In this document: positions 1-11,798 of the stretch, piece by piece | Numbering within the stretch: the stretch's first letter is position 1 | Layout: each line of letters starts with the position of its first letter | Origin: Patellaria atrata CBS 101060 | Lineage: Eukaryota; Ascomycota; Dothideomycetes; Patellariales; Patellariaceae | DNA length: 64,000 bases | Direction: 5' to 3' | Assembly: GCA_010093705.1 (NCBI GenBank) | Contig: MU006089.1 | Coordinates: forward strand, 1,847,561-1,911,560 | Notes under the pieces: generated by a model | Database searches by the model: none | Told to the model about the DNA's origin: nothing | Seen by the model: only the letters and a program-made list of their open reading frames with translations | Position numbers and translations under genes: made by a program

Positions 1-279
1 ATAAACCCTCTTAGCACATTCCGTCGAGCTGCATATAGCAGTGTTAAGGACAGTGGTCCCGTGAAACGGTCCGCACGGAAAGAGGAACAAACCTCGGGAA
101 ATCCGGAACTCCCATCCTTTAGCTTCAAAGATCTAGGTGCCACCAAGACGGTCAGATATGTTGTCATTGTAGCAATAGCTATTGGTGCTACGATTGAATC
201 GATATTCTGGGTTAAGGTCGGTTGGAGATGGTTATATCCTGCTCAGGAAGATATAACAGAGTCGGAGAGTGCATCATAG
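1..279 (+). CDS. 3' end of a small single-TM, probably mitochondrial protein
   Basis: The frame is open from base 1 to the TAG at 277-279, so the gene begins outside the window and only its last 92 residues are visible. The visible part starts with an arginine/alanine/serine-rich stretch (TFRRAAYSSVK) that resembles the end of a mitochondrial presequence. A polar linker follows, then one hydrophobic segment (VVIVAIAIGATIESIFWV) close to an acidic C-terminus. This layout suits a small inner-membrane protein, but I do not recognise the family. The GTG at 61 should not be taken as a start, because the frame continues upstream. Confidence 0.6.
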   Translation: MNPLSTFRRAAYSSVKDSGPVKRSARKEEQTSGNPELPSFSFKDLGATKTVRYVVIVAIAIGATIESIFWVKVGWRWLYPAQEDITESESAS

Positions 280-1910
280 ACTGAGTGAGGTGTAATATAG
301 GGAATGATTCAAGAGGGGGGAAGGGAGTGATAAGAAGCCGTCGTTCAACGATGGTAGAAATTGTTAGCATGGACGGATACCCAGGAGGTGCTTGGACCCA
401 GGAGGATGTCATTCGTTTGTTTGCTCATAGTCACAGTCGACTGTCTCATTCCGCTCCTGAACTTACACGTACAATGTATCTTCCAGCTTGCTGGAGCGAG
501 TTAAACATTATTTTCTTTTAGCTATTCGATCTCTTCTCTTAGCACCCTCTCTTCTTCTTCAAATATAGAGGTAAATCTCTACTCTAGAACAGGACAAAAT
601 GTGTTTTCTTTCAAGGATAATTTTGTAACATATCCTTGGAGCTTTATGTTAATGATCTCATCGTCTACCTCGTTTCTTGTGCGAAGCGAATCAAGATACG
701 CTTAAATATCTAATACAAACAAACTATCTAATTTGTTATATGAGATAAGAGATAGTTTCACCGTGGAATCCAATATACCGAAACACCTTGGGTGTCTGTT
801 CATGCCGACGGAAATCTGAAAGACCATGTCAAGTTGTAAATCCGTTGGTGTCCACAATGATTCTCTACTCCATCTAGACTAGTTGAACTATGAATTCCAG
901 ATACTCCGTATCTGCAATCCCCGAACTTGCCGCAGAAATTCTATTGAATTCGCCTTAAAATAGCGACATGGCGTCTAAGTTACCCAAAGCAGCGCCCATT
1001 GCGTTAAGTCAAGGGCGATCTATTGGCGAGTAAACAAAACCTTTCCGCGAGTATAGCTGAGGTATTCTCCTCAAATAGATACAATCAAGGGTTGCACGAG
1101 CGCCACTATTAGACTGCGCCGCCTAATACTGCAGCTCGGATTTTGATTGCTCTCGAACTTACCTTACAGAAGCAAACTTTAGGCGAATGCACGCTAAGTC
1201 AGTATCTCTTCGGACGTCGGAACTACAGTCTACTATCTACTTATTATCTGCTGAAATAATCTGCGTAGTTGAAGCAGAGTCACTTGTTCAAGTACATGTA
1301 CAGCCGATTTATGTTACTTTCGAAACACAGCTGTATTTGATACCACTAATTTTATCTCTTAAACGTAGGTTTTCATACAACACTTAATTTTTCGAATTAA
1401 TTACCCGTTTATCTTAAGAGATGTTTAGCTTTGTTGATGTTATAACTTAACGGCTGATATTCCGTACTTGGCATTGCGGCGCATGTGAATTCCTTTTCGG
1501 ATCCAACTGGTTGCCCAACTCAGCCTCACCCTAGAGAGACCACCAAGAACAAAAACCAACTGCGGCTCTGTCCGTAGCATTATCTTTTTCTCCATCGCGC
1601 AATTGGTTCCACAGCGCTACCAAAATACCATCTCAAGCTTGCCTGCTTCGCCATGTGTTTGTCCACCTATTTTGGGAACTTAGGAAATGATATAAAGGTA
1701 AGTGACTTTCTTTCACTATGAAGGTATCATTCTCATACAGCATCAATTCCTAACAATCAAATCACTTACCTTGAGCCACTTCGATTTCTACTGTCGCTTT
1801 TACCTCTTTCTTTTTCCTTGACACAATTGCTCTTCCGTTTTGAACCTTTCGAACATCTATCGTTTTCTTTATTCTTCAACGGATCTTATCGATTGTTTCA
1901 AATCAATACA
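280..1910. other. Intergenic region with promoter of the secreted protein gene
   Basis: AT-rich DNA without a convincing gene; short open frames here lack codon bias and family resemblance. The last 200 bases hold a TATA-like element and a pyrimidine-rich leader (about 1790-1860), fitting a promoter for the gene at 1911. Confidence 0.6.
1691..1696 (+). promoter_or_regulatory. TATA-like element (TATAAA)
   Basis: TATAAA lies 215-220 bases upstream of the ATG of the secreted cysteine-rich protein. Together with the CT-rich leader it is a plausible core promoter. This is a sequence match only. Confidence 0.35.
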
Positions 1911-2729
1911 ATGCGTTCCATCTCTTTCTCCAACGTACTCGTCTTCGGCGCCTCTTTCATCTCTTTCATCAGTGCCGCACCATTGACCGTCTCGGAGCGA
2001 AGTGCGACATGCTCTACCGGCCAAATCTACTATCCAGAGGGAAGCTGTACTAGCGGATTCGTTGGATGCAATTCAAACCCTGATCTTTGTACGGGCGAGA
2101 AGCGCTATTTCAGCGAGTGTCCAGGCGGGACGGGCATCTTCATGAACTGCAACGACTTCAAGGGTTGTACCTTGAACCGCAACATCTGCGATCCCATCCC
2201 AACCCCCGCATACAAACGACAAGCATCAGAAACACCAGTCCCGACAACATTCTGTCCCTTCGGACAAGAGTACTTCCGCCCAGGGGACTGCTCTAGCGGC
2301 TTCGTCGGCTGCAATTCTAACCCAGACTTTTGCTCCGGCCCCAAGCGATTCGTAGGAACTTGCCCCGGTGGGACCGGTGAATGGTACGAATGTGCTTCTT
2401 CCGGTTTCGTCGGATGTACATTCAGAACCAATATTTGTGATGCACACACCCTTCCTAGGCCAAACCCTCCCACGATAGATTCTCCCCCTACTGAGGGAGA
2501 CGAGAGCGGCAGCACTTCGACGGTTGGAAAATGCCCTGCTGGTACTAGCTTCATTCCGCAGAACTATTGCCCGAGCGGTTTTATTGGGTGTGTGGATGCC
2601 GCGAGGTATGAGGGCTTTTGTGCTGGGCCGAAGCGGTTCTTCAATGATTGCCCGGCTGGTAGCGGACTCGTGTTCCGGAGCTGTGTGACTGGCTTTGCGG
2701 GATGTACTTCAGATATCACTATCTGTTAG
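1911..2729 (+). CDS. Secreted protein of three tandem eight-cysteine repeats
   Basis: Single exon, 272 residues. The frame is open further upstream, but the ATG at 1911 is chosen because it gives a clean signal peptide (hydrophobic VLVFGASFISFISAAP, likely cut after SAA). The mature protein is three repeats of about 60 residues, each with eight cysteines spaced C-x11-C-x6-C-x6/9-C-x9-C-x9/10-C-x5/7-C-x6-C, with shared SGFVGC, GPKRF and CPGGTG blocks. A proline-rich linker after repeat 1 carries AYKR followed by QAS, a good Kex2-type site; repeats 2 and 3 are joined by a Pro/Ser/Gly-rich linker. No catalytic motif is visible. Apoplastic effector, wall-associated protein or small antimicrobial-like domains are all possible. 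The family is not recognised. Confidence 0.85.
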   Translation: MRSISFSNVLVFGASFISFISAAPLTVSERSATCSTGQIYYPEGSCTSGFVGCNSNPDLCTGEKRYFSECPGGTGIFMNCNDFKGCTLNRNICDPIPTPAYKRQASETPVPTTFCPFGQEYFRPGDCSSGFVGCNSNPDFCSGPKRFVGTCPGGTGEWYECASSGFVGCTFRTNICDAHTLPRPNPPTIDSPPTEGDESGSTSTVGKCPAGTSFIPQNYCPSGFIGCVDAARYEGFCAGPKRFFNDCPAGSGLVFRSCVTGFAGCTSDITIC

Positions 2730-3914
2730 GAGCATAATCCTAGTGGGGAACTTTTTGGGGATAGATGAGAAGGGGAAATGATATTCGATATTTAGCATTA
2801 GCGATGGTTGGGGGTAATGGTTCTTTGCATCTTCTGGCGGTCATATGCATAGCACTGGCGTTCTTGTATTTTTGCTAGCTCTTTGGTATGTTTTAGAGAT
2901 ACTGTTCTCCAATAATACGAATTCTTTATTCATAATTTTAGATTGTGGAATGTTGAAGGAATTGATAATAGGATGGAACTACGTCATGAGCAAATTAGCT
3001 CCGCCAGGCTGACTGAAAATGATAGCAAGACGGATGCGACTACTTCCAAGACGGAGAAGAGGAAGGTGATACCTATATTTATGGAGACTACCTTCTTGAC
3101 TTGACATTCATATAAGCTTAATCTTGGATCCAAGCCGGATGAAGCGAAAGTTCGGAAGACTGCTGATCGATAGGGCTACGTAAGCTGTGAGAGCCCTTGA
3201 GCCATCATGAACCCGGATAGCGGAGAATGCTGGCAAATCCCGCTCCTGTCAAGCAATGTCATTTTCGGAGGCGAGCTCTGCTAAACATCATTGCAGCGGA
3301 ACTTAAATAGGAACCATCGAAGGGACACACAAGGGTTCTAAAAGTAGAAAGTTTCAAGGTGAGAGGTTGTGGGGATGAGAAATGCTTCTGCACAACTCTG
3401 ACGTCTTATTCATTAAGTGCAGTAACAATTTGCACTTGGATGGCATGGTGAGAATAATAGAGGTCAACAATAATGATTCTTCTATCTTTACAAACCTGCT
3501 ACGGTAAGCTGGCATGTGCCTGTTGTCTCTCATGAATTCTCCCCTCACGTGCTTGGGCATTATTAGTAGTTCTTTCGGCTTCCTTGCCTAATGCCTTGCA
3601 AAAACTGCCCTCCTGCAAGTATACGTCACGCCAAAATCACCCACCACCACCTTGGACGGCCTGCCCAACACAAAGGTGACCTCAAGAAGCTTTCCTAGCC
3701 ACGTCGGTTCACGCTTCTTCAGACTATTACACTTTCTCCCTTATTCTACTTCTTCCTTCTCGTTCCACCCTTCTTTCGCCTCGACGTTATTGTGAATTCC
3801 GCTTGAAACTCTCACATCAATTAATCCTCCAGCCTTTGACCCCGCCATTACATACACATCACCTTTTGCCTTGTGCCCGATCTCACTTTAGCCTCGAGTC
3901 TCCATTACACAAGA
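2730..3914. other. Intergenic region
   Basis: Holds the 3' flank of the secreted protein gene and, from about 3590, the CT-rich promoter and leader of the next gene. No other gene is seen on either strand. Confidence 0.6.
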
Positions 3915-5763
3915 ATGGCTTCTCGTCGCTATCCGACCGCTGAGCTTTATGAGCAGCGTGATCGCGGTCCTCGCAGAGGTCGTGAGTACGAGGACATTGA
4001 TATCGACATTACCCGCAGAAGCGGCCCTGACTACGGTCCTCGTGGCAGCCAACCGGATTTCCTTCGTGAAGACTACGGAAGAACTTCAGCTGGACCACTC
4101 GTCCTTCGCGGCAAAGATAAGCCAGATTTCGATAGGCCGCCTTCTAGACCTCGAGAGATACGAAGAGAATCGAGGGACGACATCGGCATCCGCGATCGCA
4201 GTTCACGCGGTGGTGACCGAGATGACATAGTCTTCCGTTATGACTCCAGAGAAGACCGTCCTCGCCGAGGTCCTCGAGGAGATACCGAAGAGACCGACAT
4301 CAGTATTCGTCGAGAAGAGCGTTCAGGACCCCCACCACGAGCGAGAGAGTTCGAACGTGACGAAATTAACTACCGCCATGAAGAGTTCAGCAGACCAAGG
4401 CGCGCAGAAACTGTACGCGACGATGTCAGCTTTCGAAGAGTCTCTCCCCCACGTAGACCACCTCTAAGGGAGGTCGAGAGAGATGAACTTCTTATTCGTC
4501 GTGAGGAGCGCGAACGCCCAAGAGAGCGTGATGTTGATCGGGATGCTCTCGTAATACGGCAGAGAGAGCGCAGCATGCCCCCACCCCCACTTCAGCGCGA
4601 ACTTGTAGCCAGAGAGAGGGAAGAGTTCACACTCCGTCGCGATCCTCCACGACGCCAGCGGGAAGAGACGGAAGAGATTATCATCCGCCGCACTGAGAGA
4701 TCTCCAACTCCTCCGCCACCACCTCCTGAGCCCGAACCAGAGCCACCGATCATTGTAAGGCCGGCCATCCATCAAGATATAATCACCCATCATCACCACA
4801 TTGACCATGGTAAGACCAGCAAAGTCTAATAATCTATGACGATTCACTGATATTCGCTCTAGGCGTGATCAGAGCCAGGTCTCCTACCCCTCCACCTCCA
4901 CCACCTTCCCCTCCCAGAGAAGAGTCTTTGGAGATCGAGATCCGTCGACGGTATGTATCATCTATCAACCTATTTCCAACAATTACTGACAAATATATAG
5001 CGGCGGAAAATTTGTCGATGAGGATATCATCTATGAGCGTGAAACTCGCGAGAGGAAAGAACGAGATTCACAAGTAGACTTTAAACGCAGACGATCTCTC
5101 AGTGCCCCACGCCGTCGTCAGACAACGTCTGATCTCGATTTTGAAGCTGAAGCCGAGTTTTATCAACGTAAGACCAATGAGAGAGCATATATCGGCGAAG
5201 CATACAATGGTGCAACTAAAGATTGGGCTATTGTTGACGTTCCTCCAGGTACGGAACGGGTCAAAATGGACGGTGTTGGAGGCGCAAGTCAAGAAATCAC
5301 CTGGCAACGTTATAATGGTGTCCGCAGGGCGAAGTTTATCACTGACGACAACGTGTACGATTCCGGATTCGGAATCGGAAGGACTCCCTCAGCACCTCCA
5401 CCGAGGAAGGAAAAATCTTCTGAAATGTGGACGGAGATTACTAAAGATCTAGTCTTAAAGGAAGCGATCGAAGAGATGGGGTACAGTTATGAGGAGACTG
5501 ACTACTTCTTCTACGTTATGGAATATCTACGCTATGTAAGTCTTACGGATAGCTCATGACCAAGGATGTTTGCTGATAGCTACCAGGAGGATGTTTTGCA
5601 GCTTGTAGAAATCTCTGACGACATTCGCAGAGATCGACGTTCTCGCATACGCCAGATCCAGTATGAGCGGGATGAATTGGAACGTCGTGACAGACCACGC
5701 GGTGGTGAACGGGTCACGGAACGCGAAATCATTTACGACAGTCGACGTGCACGATATGGTTGA
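3915..5763 (+). CDS. DUF8035-type protein with charged strand-like repeats
   Basis: Four exons: 3915-4809, 4863-4950, 5001-5535, 5587-5763; 564 residues. All junctions keep frame and use GT/AG introns of 50-53 bp. Residues 1-330 are strongly charged (Arg, Asp, Glu) and contain about eleven copies of a motif like R-[DE]-[DE]-[IVL]-x-[IVFY]-R (RDDIGIR, RDDIVFR, RDEINYR, RDELLIR, RDALVIR, REEFTLR), broken by poly-proline. A conserved-looking folded part follows near residues 465-535 (WTEITKDLV, EAIEEMGY, FFYVMEYLRY, LVEISDDIR), which I match from memory to the fungal DUF8035 family. The function is unknown. The polyampholyte repeats suggest a scaffold or an intrinsically disordered nuclear or cytoplasmic protein, which is inference. 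Confidence 0.85.
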
Positions 5764-6352
5764 ATCTCCTTTCTTGGCTTTACGATAGTTTCAAACTTTC
5801 CTTCTCTTCCAGGGACGATCGGTTCGAGACTCATGTAATGGGAAGGGTGGGTGAGTCCGCGAGGACATGATAGGCAACGAGGTTATGGCTTCTTTGGAGG
5901 CAAAGGCTCTTTTCTTGTGGATGATCAACGGTTTACGAAGATTCGGGTTCATCAATGACTTGATGATTATGACGATTCTGAATGCATGAACGATGGTTCA
6001 ACTTTTGTTGCTCCAGGACGTGGATGCGTCTGATTGATTAAGTTAAGAAGCGGCATAATTCTATCAGGCTGGGAATTCTGGTTTTCATTTGTCTTTCTTG
6101 TTCGTAATAATGACTCTGAGGTACAATAGATGAACAAAAGTTTCCAAATGATAATCCCCTGAAAAGTACTACCTAGAATATGCTAGTCACGTGGTGATAA
6201 GGTTGGGACGGGAAGGGCACGTGACCGAAATGAGGGTATGACGACTCCTTGAGCCGCAGCATCTCCCTGTGCCAACCTCAGTAGCCACTTTCACGCCATT
6301 ACTTCGAACAAGCCCTCATCTTTCTATTGACTTTACGACTTGATACGAAAAA
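5764..6352. other. Intergenic region
   Basis: Contains the 3' flank of the DUF8035-type gene and the promoter of the next gene, including two CACGTG sites listed separately. No gene seen. Confidence 0.6.
6188..6223. promoter_or_regulatory. Pair of inverted CACGTG boxes
   Basis: CACGTG occurs at 6188-6193 (as GTCACGTG) and at 6218-6223 (as CACGTGAC), 30 bases apart, with the Cbf1-type flanks in opposite orientation. They lie 130-165 bases upstream of the ATG at 6353. Binding by a bHLH factor such as Cbf1 is inferred from the motif alone. Confidence 0.4.
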
Positions 6353-7529
6353 ATGATGATTAAATCTACCGGCCTGAGCGCCATCTTCGCACTGGCCGCG
6401 AGCGCATTCATGATACCCCCGTCCATGTCCGCCGATTCTATTTCTGCTTCAACCTTGGAAACTGCAGGCGTTAACCCGCTTATTCAAACTGTCAGGCTCG
6501 ACACAGATGCGTCTGCTCTTATTCATGGAGTAGAGGGTACTCTCCCCTTGGTGAGTGGGTAGGATTACCTTTTTGTTACTTCAAATACTGACTGGACATT
6601 AGACATTCACCTTCGCTGTGAACCGACAGAATCCAACAGAACTACTATTGAATGGGGAACCTTTCTACAATCCAGGACACTTCTTCGATGCGCCTGTAAC
6701 AGAATCTGTGTCTGCTATCATCGAAGCAGCGGCAACACCCAACAGTGATATCGACTACGAACTCCGTGTTTCGAACTATGTCTTTTTGGTTGAGCCTGAG
6801 ATATCGACTCCTTCAGGGTCTCTCATCCCTCTCACGCTTCAGATTAACGGCTTCGGAAATACACCGGTCACTGGCCTACCGGCGTTGAAGGTGAACCTAT
6901 TCAAACAGAATGATAACAGCCTCCTCATAATCTCAGCCGAGGCTGGTGAAATTCGGGGCGAGACGTCATACCGCGTCGATGAAATTACTGGTAGCCTCGA
7001 ACAAGCGTGCGAGTCGTGGCCTTCCTTCTGCCGCTGGCGAGACATCGTCAGTGAGAAGTTCAAGGGCGTAAGTGAGACTGTCGGCAATAAGATAAGTGGC
7101 GAAAAACCTAAGAAGCATGGCGGATGCGGCGGGAGGAAGCCTAAGACTCATCGCCCCGGCCATGGTGATAGGCTACCTACCCATATTACTTATAGGCCTG
7201 GGAACCCTCATCCACACTACGGTCACCATCCTAAGGAGCAGAAATATAGCGTGCTCACCATAATAATTGTGTGGTTAGTTGTTCTCGGCCTTATTGGCAT
7301 TCCGTTAGGTGCCTTGGTCTGTCTTACGACCGCTGCCTTGATTAACAAGTGCTTCGGATGGAAACGTGTTGAGTATACGGAGGTGGCCCAGAATGAACAG
7401 GACGACGATGCTCCTCCATACGATGCTAGGTTTGATGATGAGGAAAAGCAAAAGTACGTCGTTGAGGCTGAGGAAAATGATGATCCCTTGCCTGTCTACG
7501 AGGCTGTCGAGAAGGAAGTAGTACAGTGA
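6353..7529 (+). CDS. Type I membrane protein with secreted ectodomain and acidic tail
   Basis: Two exons, 6353-6550 and 6603-7529, giving 374 residues. The N-terminus has a signal peptide (LSAIFALAASAFM). The ectodomain of about 250 residues contains a block with three cysteines in an ESWPSFCRWRDIV context, then a basic, His/Pro/Gly-rich stretch. One long hydrophobic segment near residues 283-314 (LTIIIVWLVVLGLIGIPLG) is followed by an acidic cytoplasmic tail of about 55 residues. The tail has an LPVY sequence, which fits the (L/P)PxY motif bound by WW domains of Rsp5/Nedd4 ligases. The C/W/R plus His-Pro-rich arrangement before a TM recalls a widespread ascomycete family (possibly DUF7728), but that name is from memory. 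A role in sorting or as a surface sensor is speculative. Confidence 0.75.
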
Positions 7530-8314
7530 GCGATATTATATGACAACGACCTACTATTCAAGGCTTATATGGTTATGGAGTTAATTGTTGGCCGTTGATT
7601 GTACGGCCACTCAGTGCATAGTCACTCATTACAAGGTGTTCTTGTGGATCCACTGTGTATACACTACAGTAGGGTTATATTAGTGTAAGACTGCTTTTAC
7701 TAAATATGATGTTCTTCTTTGTAATAAATCTGTCGTGTGGCCCTGACCGAGAAGACTCGGCCCGAGCGTCCTTCTGGATACCCGTCACCTCGGCCCGAAC
7801 ATTATCCGAAATTTTGCTATACAGCAATATCTCTTTCAAAGGGCTTGATTTTTCTTTTGGTCATTAGCTTCACAGTTGGTGATAGAATAAATCTATATAG
7901 TTATCTAATATTTCGTCAAAAAATCTCGTGGATTCGTGTGCTGTATGAATTTTTGGTATTGGGTGGTAGTGGAGGTTGGCAGAAGTGAAGTTTCCGAAAA
8001 TGCGACGTTGAACGAAAATCGGGCCTGTTTTCACCTGACGAGCAACCCGACCCGATAAACACCCGATCCAATATCTTCACAACTTTAGCAGGCAAATACA
8101 ATATTTCTCTCTGGTGTGGTTCAGTATCCCATCTCAACATGTGAGAGAGCGGAACCTTTCCGCCAGCTTACTTTCCGCCCCTCATTGCTGACCTCATTGT
8201 CAGCAGAATTTCCGCTCGTCCATGAGCTCTTATCGAGCATCCTTCCTCATATGAGGTTCGATCACCGTTTAACAATACGGGTATCTCCACCGCCTTGGAG
8301 AGACACGCCGGATT
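7530..8314. other. Intergenic region
   Basis: AT-rich spacer without a supported gene. An open frame at 7737-7988 has no family resemblance and starts at a non-ATG codon, so it is not called. Confidence 0.55.
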
Positions 8315-9598
8315 ATGACGGAAAAGCCGATTCATGAAGCTGGTACCGCTGATGGCTGGCATGGTGAAATTAAACAAGGTGGTCAATTCCCCCCAGAGAG
8401 GGAACGATACCATCTTTATATCGGTATGATCGTGACCTCCAACCTTTCCCTCCTGCACAATCTTTTCTCTCTCTGCTCACTTTACACCCAGGTTTATTTT
8501 GCCCCTTTGCTCACCGCGTGAACCTTGTTCGACACCTTGCGAATCTGACCTCGATCATCGATATATCAATCGTTAAACCATTTCCCAAAGGTGACGACAA
8601 GGGATGGCCCGGCTGGCGATTTCCCAAAACGGACGATGAGTATACCGGCGCAACGGTAGACAAGCTCTTCGGCAGTGAATACTTGCACGAGGTGTACTTC
8701 CGCGCAGACAAGGAGTATAAGGGCAGGTATTCGGTACCAGTGCTGTGGGACAAGAAGGCAGAAACGATCATCTGTAATGTGCGTTAGAGTTCCTTAGTGA
8801 CTTTATCTATAGGGTTCGCATTCCTTAGAATGATATAGAAAGGAAACTAAAGGGTTCTCTCTCTTCAATAGGAATCTGCAGAGATGCTCCGCTGGCTACC
8901 CACCTCTTTCGCCTCCCTTGGAACAGACGCCTCGCCCACGTCAATAGATCTTTATCCCGAACATCTCCGCTCCAGGATTGATGATATGTCGGGATGGATC
9001 CAAGAGGATATCAACACCGGCGTCTACAAAGCCGGTTTCGCATCCGAACAAGCGACTTACGATGAGCAAGTTCTTGATGTCTTCTATGCTCTGAACAGAC
9101 TCGAACGAGAAATCCACCAAAACAAAGGGCCGTACGTATTAGGTGCGGAGATGACGGAGCTAGATCTGCGATGCTACGCAACGATAATCCGCTTCGACGC
9201 GATATACGTCCAGCACTTCAAGTGCAACATGGGTACCATCCGACACGACTATCCAGTGATTCGACAGTGGTTGAGCGATCTGTATTTCAATGACGGCCTC
9301 GTCGCTTTCAAGAAGACGACGAACTTCAAGCACATCAAGGAGAATGTAAGTTTGATGATCTCGTCCCTTTACTTTCTTTCTTTTCGTTGGTTAACTTTAT
9401 TTCTTTTCGTGCTATATATGGGGGACGGAGAATACTAACGCTGAGAAAATTCAAAAGTACACCAAAAGCCATGCGGGTATTAACCCCAAAGCTATCACAC
9501 CACTAGGCCCCTATCCCCATGTGGAACAAAGTATCACGCCCTGGAAGGACTTGAAGGCCGGAGGACTCTATTTGCGGGAGTTTTGGAGGTTAGGATAA
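8315..9598 (+). CDS. Xi-class glutathione transferase (glutathionyl-hydroquinone reductase, Ecm4-like)
   Basis: Four exons: 8315-8423, 8492-8778, 8872-9345, 9458-9598; 336 residues. Splicing is supported by recovery of the family's run FPPERERYHLYI, LFCPFAHRV, then IICNESAEMLRW across two introns. Xi-class enzymes use a catalytic Cys to reduce glutathionyl-(hydro)quinones. Here it is Cys40 in CPF. The thioredoxin-like half is followed by an all-helical half with YPEHLRSRID and the family-typical end GPYPHVE. The motif reads LFCPFAHR, whereas the common form is ACPWAHR, so Trp is replaced by Phe beside the nucleophile. The role is probably cytosolic detoxification of quinones. The flanks show no operon-like partner. 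Confidence 0.9.
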
Positions 9599-10503
9599 AG
9601 AGTGAGTTGGGATATCGAAAGATATGAAGACTGTTCAAGTACAAAACCCATAAGTGGAATCTTTATCCATCTCCCTCTCCGAGACGTGTGAGTGTCTTGC
9701 CGATATTCACCTGAATTGAGACTACAATTTCCTTATTTGGACATTGGTGAGCATGAATGATCCTGGCCTAGGGTTCATGGTTAAGGTAAGGCTTAGCACT
9801 TTCTTACAAGCACCCAAGAATTCTAGTTGATTGAAAATTTGAGGTTATAATGAGCGTTTGTGTTTGGTCTTATTTCTTGTAAAAGGTGAAGAAGTAGAAT
9901 TCACTATTTATGGTCTATAGTATATGATTCGAGTATCACTTTTTACCATGTTGGGGTTCTCCTACCTTTGGGGACTATCGTGGTATGGATCATCACCTGC
10001 TATTCTCGTGGTCTCCGTTAGATTTGATGGTGTCACTCATTCTATGGCAGAAGTTCTCTATATACATCCGGGCGTGTTTTGTGCTGAAGTGTGTTTTAAG
10101 AAGTTTATTACGCATCTCGCTACCATCTATATTTTCCTGGAATTGATGTCCTTTTTCGCAAGGCCGTAGGTGCCGATAATTTATCATCGTTTGTCTTGGG
10201 TTGTGAGATCTACTGTTCATTCCACGTGACATCTGCCACGAGGATATAGACCGTTACTGATTTCCGCATGACGTCTCGTAGTTACCTATATCACATGCCG
10301 AACCTCTACAGCCTTTCATACCCCATTGCGTCTACAAACAACGTTTGCTACAGCAACACAACTAACACCACATATAAACCCCGCCGCGTGAACCTACTTC
10401 TACCTCCAAACATACTCGTCACCTAAGTGGCTACCAGCCCTTCTTTATAACTCTCATCCTCTCCCATCGTTCTTCTCAAACAACCACTCCCGCAACATCC
10501 AAC
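9599..10503. other. Intergenic region with BTB gene promoter
   Basis: No gene seen. It contains a CACGTGAC site at 10223-10230 and a TATAAA at 10373-10378, about 280 and 130 bases before the BTB gene start. Confidence 0.55.
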
Positions 10504-11798
10504 ATGGCGATGGAAATCAACCGTCCCGATTCCCGCTTCCCCAACTATCGCGACGGAGACGTGCGCATCATCCTCTCCAACACGCGCAAGTTCCAACTGC
10601 ACTCGGACACGCTTCGCAACAGCTGCAACCTCTTCCGCAAGCTGCTCACCGAGGACAGAGCCGCTCCACTCTCGACCAAGGCGAAGAAGGATGGTGTCGT
10701 CGTGCGCTACCGCCTTCATATGACTGAGCGCCCACCTGACGACAATGATGGAAATGCGAATACGGGAAGGTTGCAGTTGGTTGTGAGTATACCCTACCAC
10801 CATCGACAGGGTCTCTTAACGTAAATATTACGGCAACAAGGATTGCTGATGCTTATCGTGAGCAGGAACTCGACTCGAACGGCAAAATCGCCAGCAAGAA
10901 TACCTCAGTCGGCGTGCTGACCGAAAACGACAACGGCAAAGTTCCCAACGCACTCTTCGGGTACTACCACAACGTCTTCGCGGCCATCTACAACCAAGAG
11001 CTGAATATTGCGAGCGAGGACATCGCATCCGTGCTCACACAGTGCGTCGGCATCCTCGACATCGCCGAGTACCTCGGGTGCGTGTCTGCGGTGGCCAAGA
11101 TCATCGACGTGGCCATCATCTCGCACGGGCAGATCCTGTACCGGTCGATCGCAGACAAGCCGATCCCGTGGTTGCTGCTCAGCACACGTATCAAGAGCGA
11201 CGTCATCTTCAAGGAGAGCATGATCCACATCGTTGGCCAGTGGAACATGCTGGACGCGGACGAGAAGCTGGCCATGCCCGAGGACCTACACAACCGCTGC
11301 TGGAACAAGCGTCTCAATGTCATCAATTTCTGTCGCGACTACGAGGCTGGACTATTCGGCGTCTATGCAACCAGCATGCGTCGCGAGGCGGCTGTTGAGG
11401 ATATCTCTCGCTCGTCTTACGGTGGCGATATCTATCTCTGGCAGGCGTGTGACATCTTCAAGCGGTACCTGGGCGAGGCGCTGATCGGGCGCGAGGAGGG
11501 CTGGGTGTGCGAGGATGGTGGATACATGCTTTACAGCCGCTTGTCGAAGGGGGGGCAGAACTACCTTACGCGCGCCGAGCTCGAGGTCTTCCACCGCGAC
11601 TTCCCGATGAGCAACAAGGGACGTGGTAGTTTGGATAACACGCTGTTGAAGATCAAGGACCGCGTGAGGGTCTTCACGGCGAATAAGGGCGTCTTGAAGA
11701 ATAATTCCGCTCTTGACGTGGATAAGTTCCGCATTGAGTATTTGACTTGCGCGGAGGTGAAGCGTGAGGATGTGCCGTGGCAGGGAACGATTGGGTAG
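10504..11798 (+). CDS. BTB/POZ-like protein
   Basis: Two exons, 10504-10782 and 10866-11798; 403 residues. The first exon has the fungal BTB start: YRDGDVRIILSNTRKFQLHSD, matching the usual D-x-x-I-x-L-x-x-x-x-x-F-x-V-H pattern, then LRNSCNLFRKLL. After the intron come ALFGYYHNVFAAIYN and a helical region. The C-terminal 300 residues are a conserved-looking alpha-helical region without a known motif. BTB domains mediate dimerisation and often Cullin-3 adaptor function; no Kelch or MATH partner domain is present. The CDS has higher GC than its flanks, typical of coding sequence here. Partners are unknown. Confidence 0.85.

Noticed and set aside
7737-7988. 83-codon frame in the spacer before the Xi-class GST
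   Set aside because: It begins at a non-ATG codon in AT-rich DNA and has no family resemblance.
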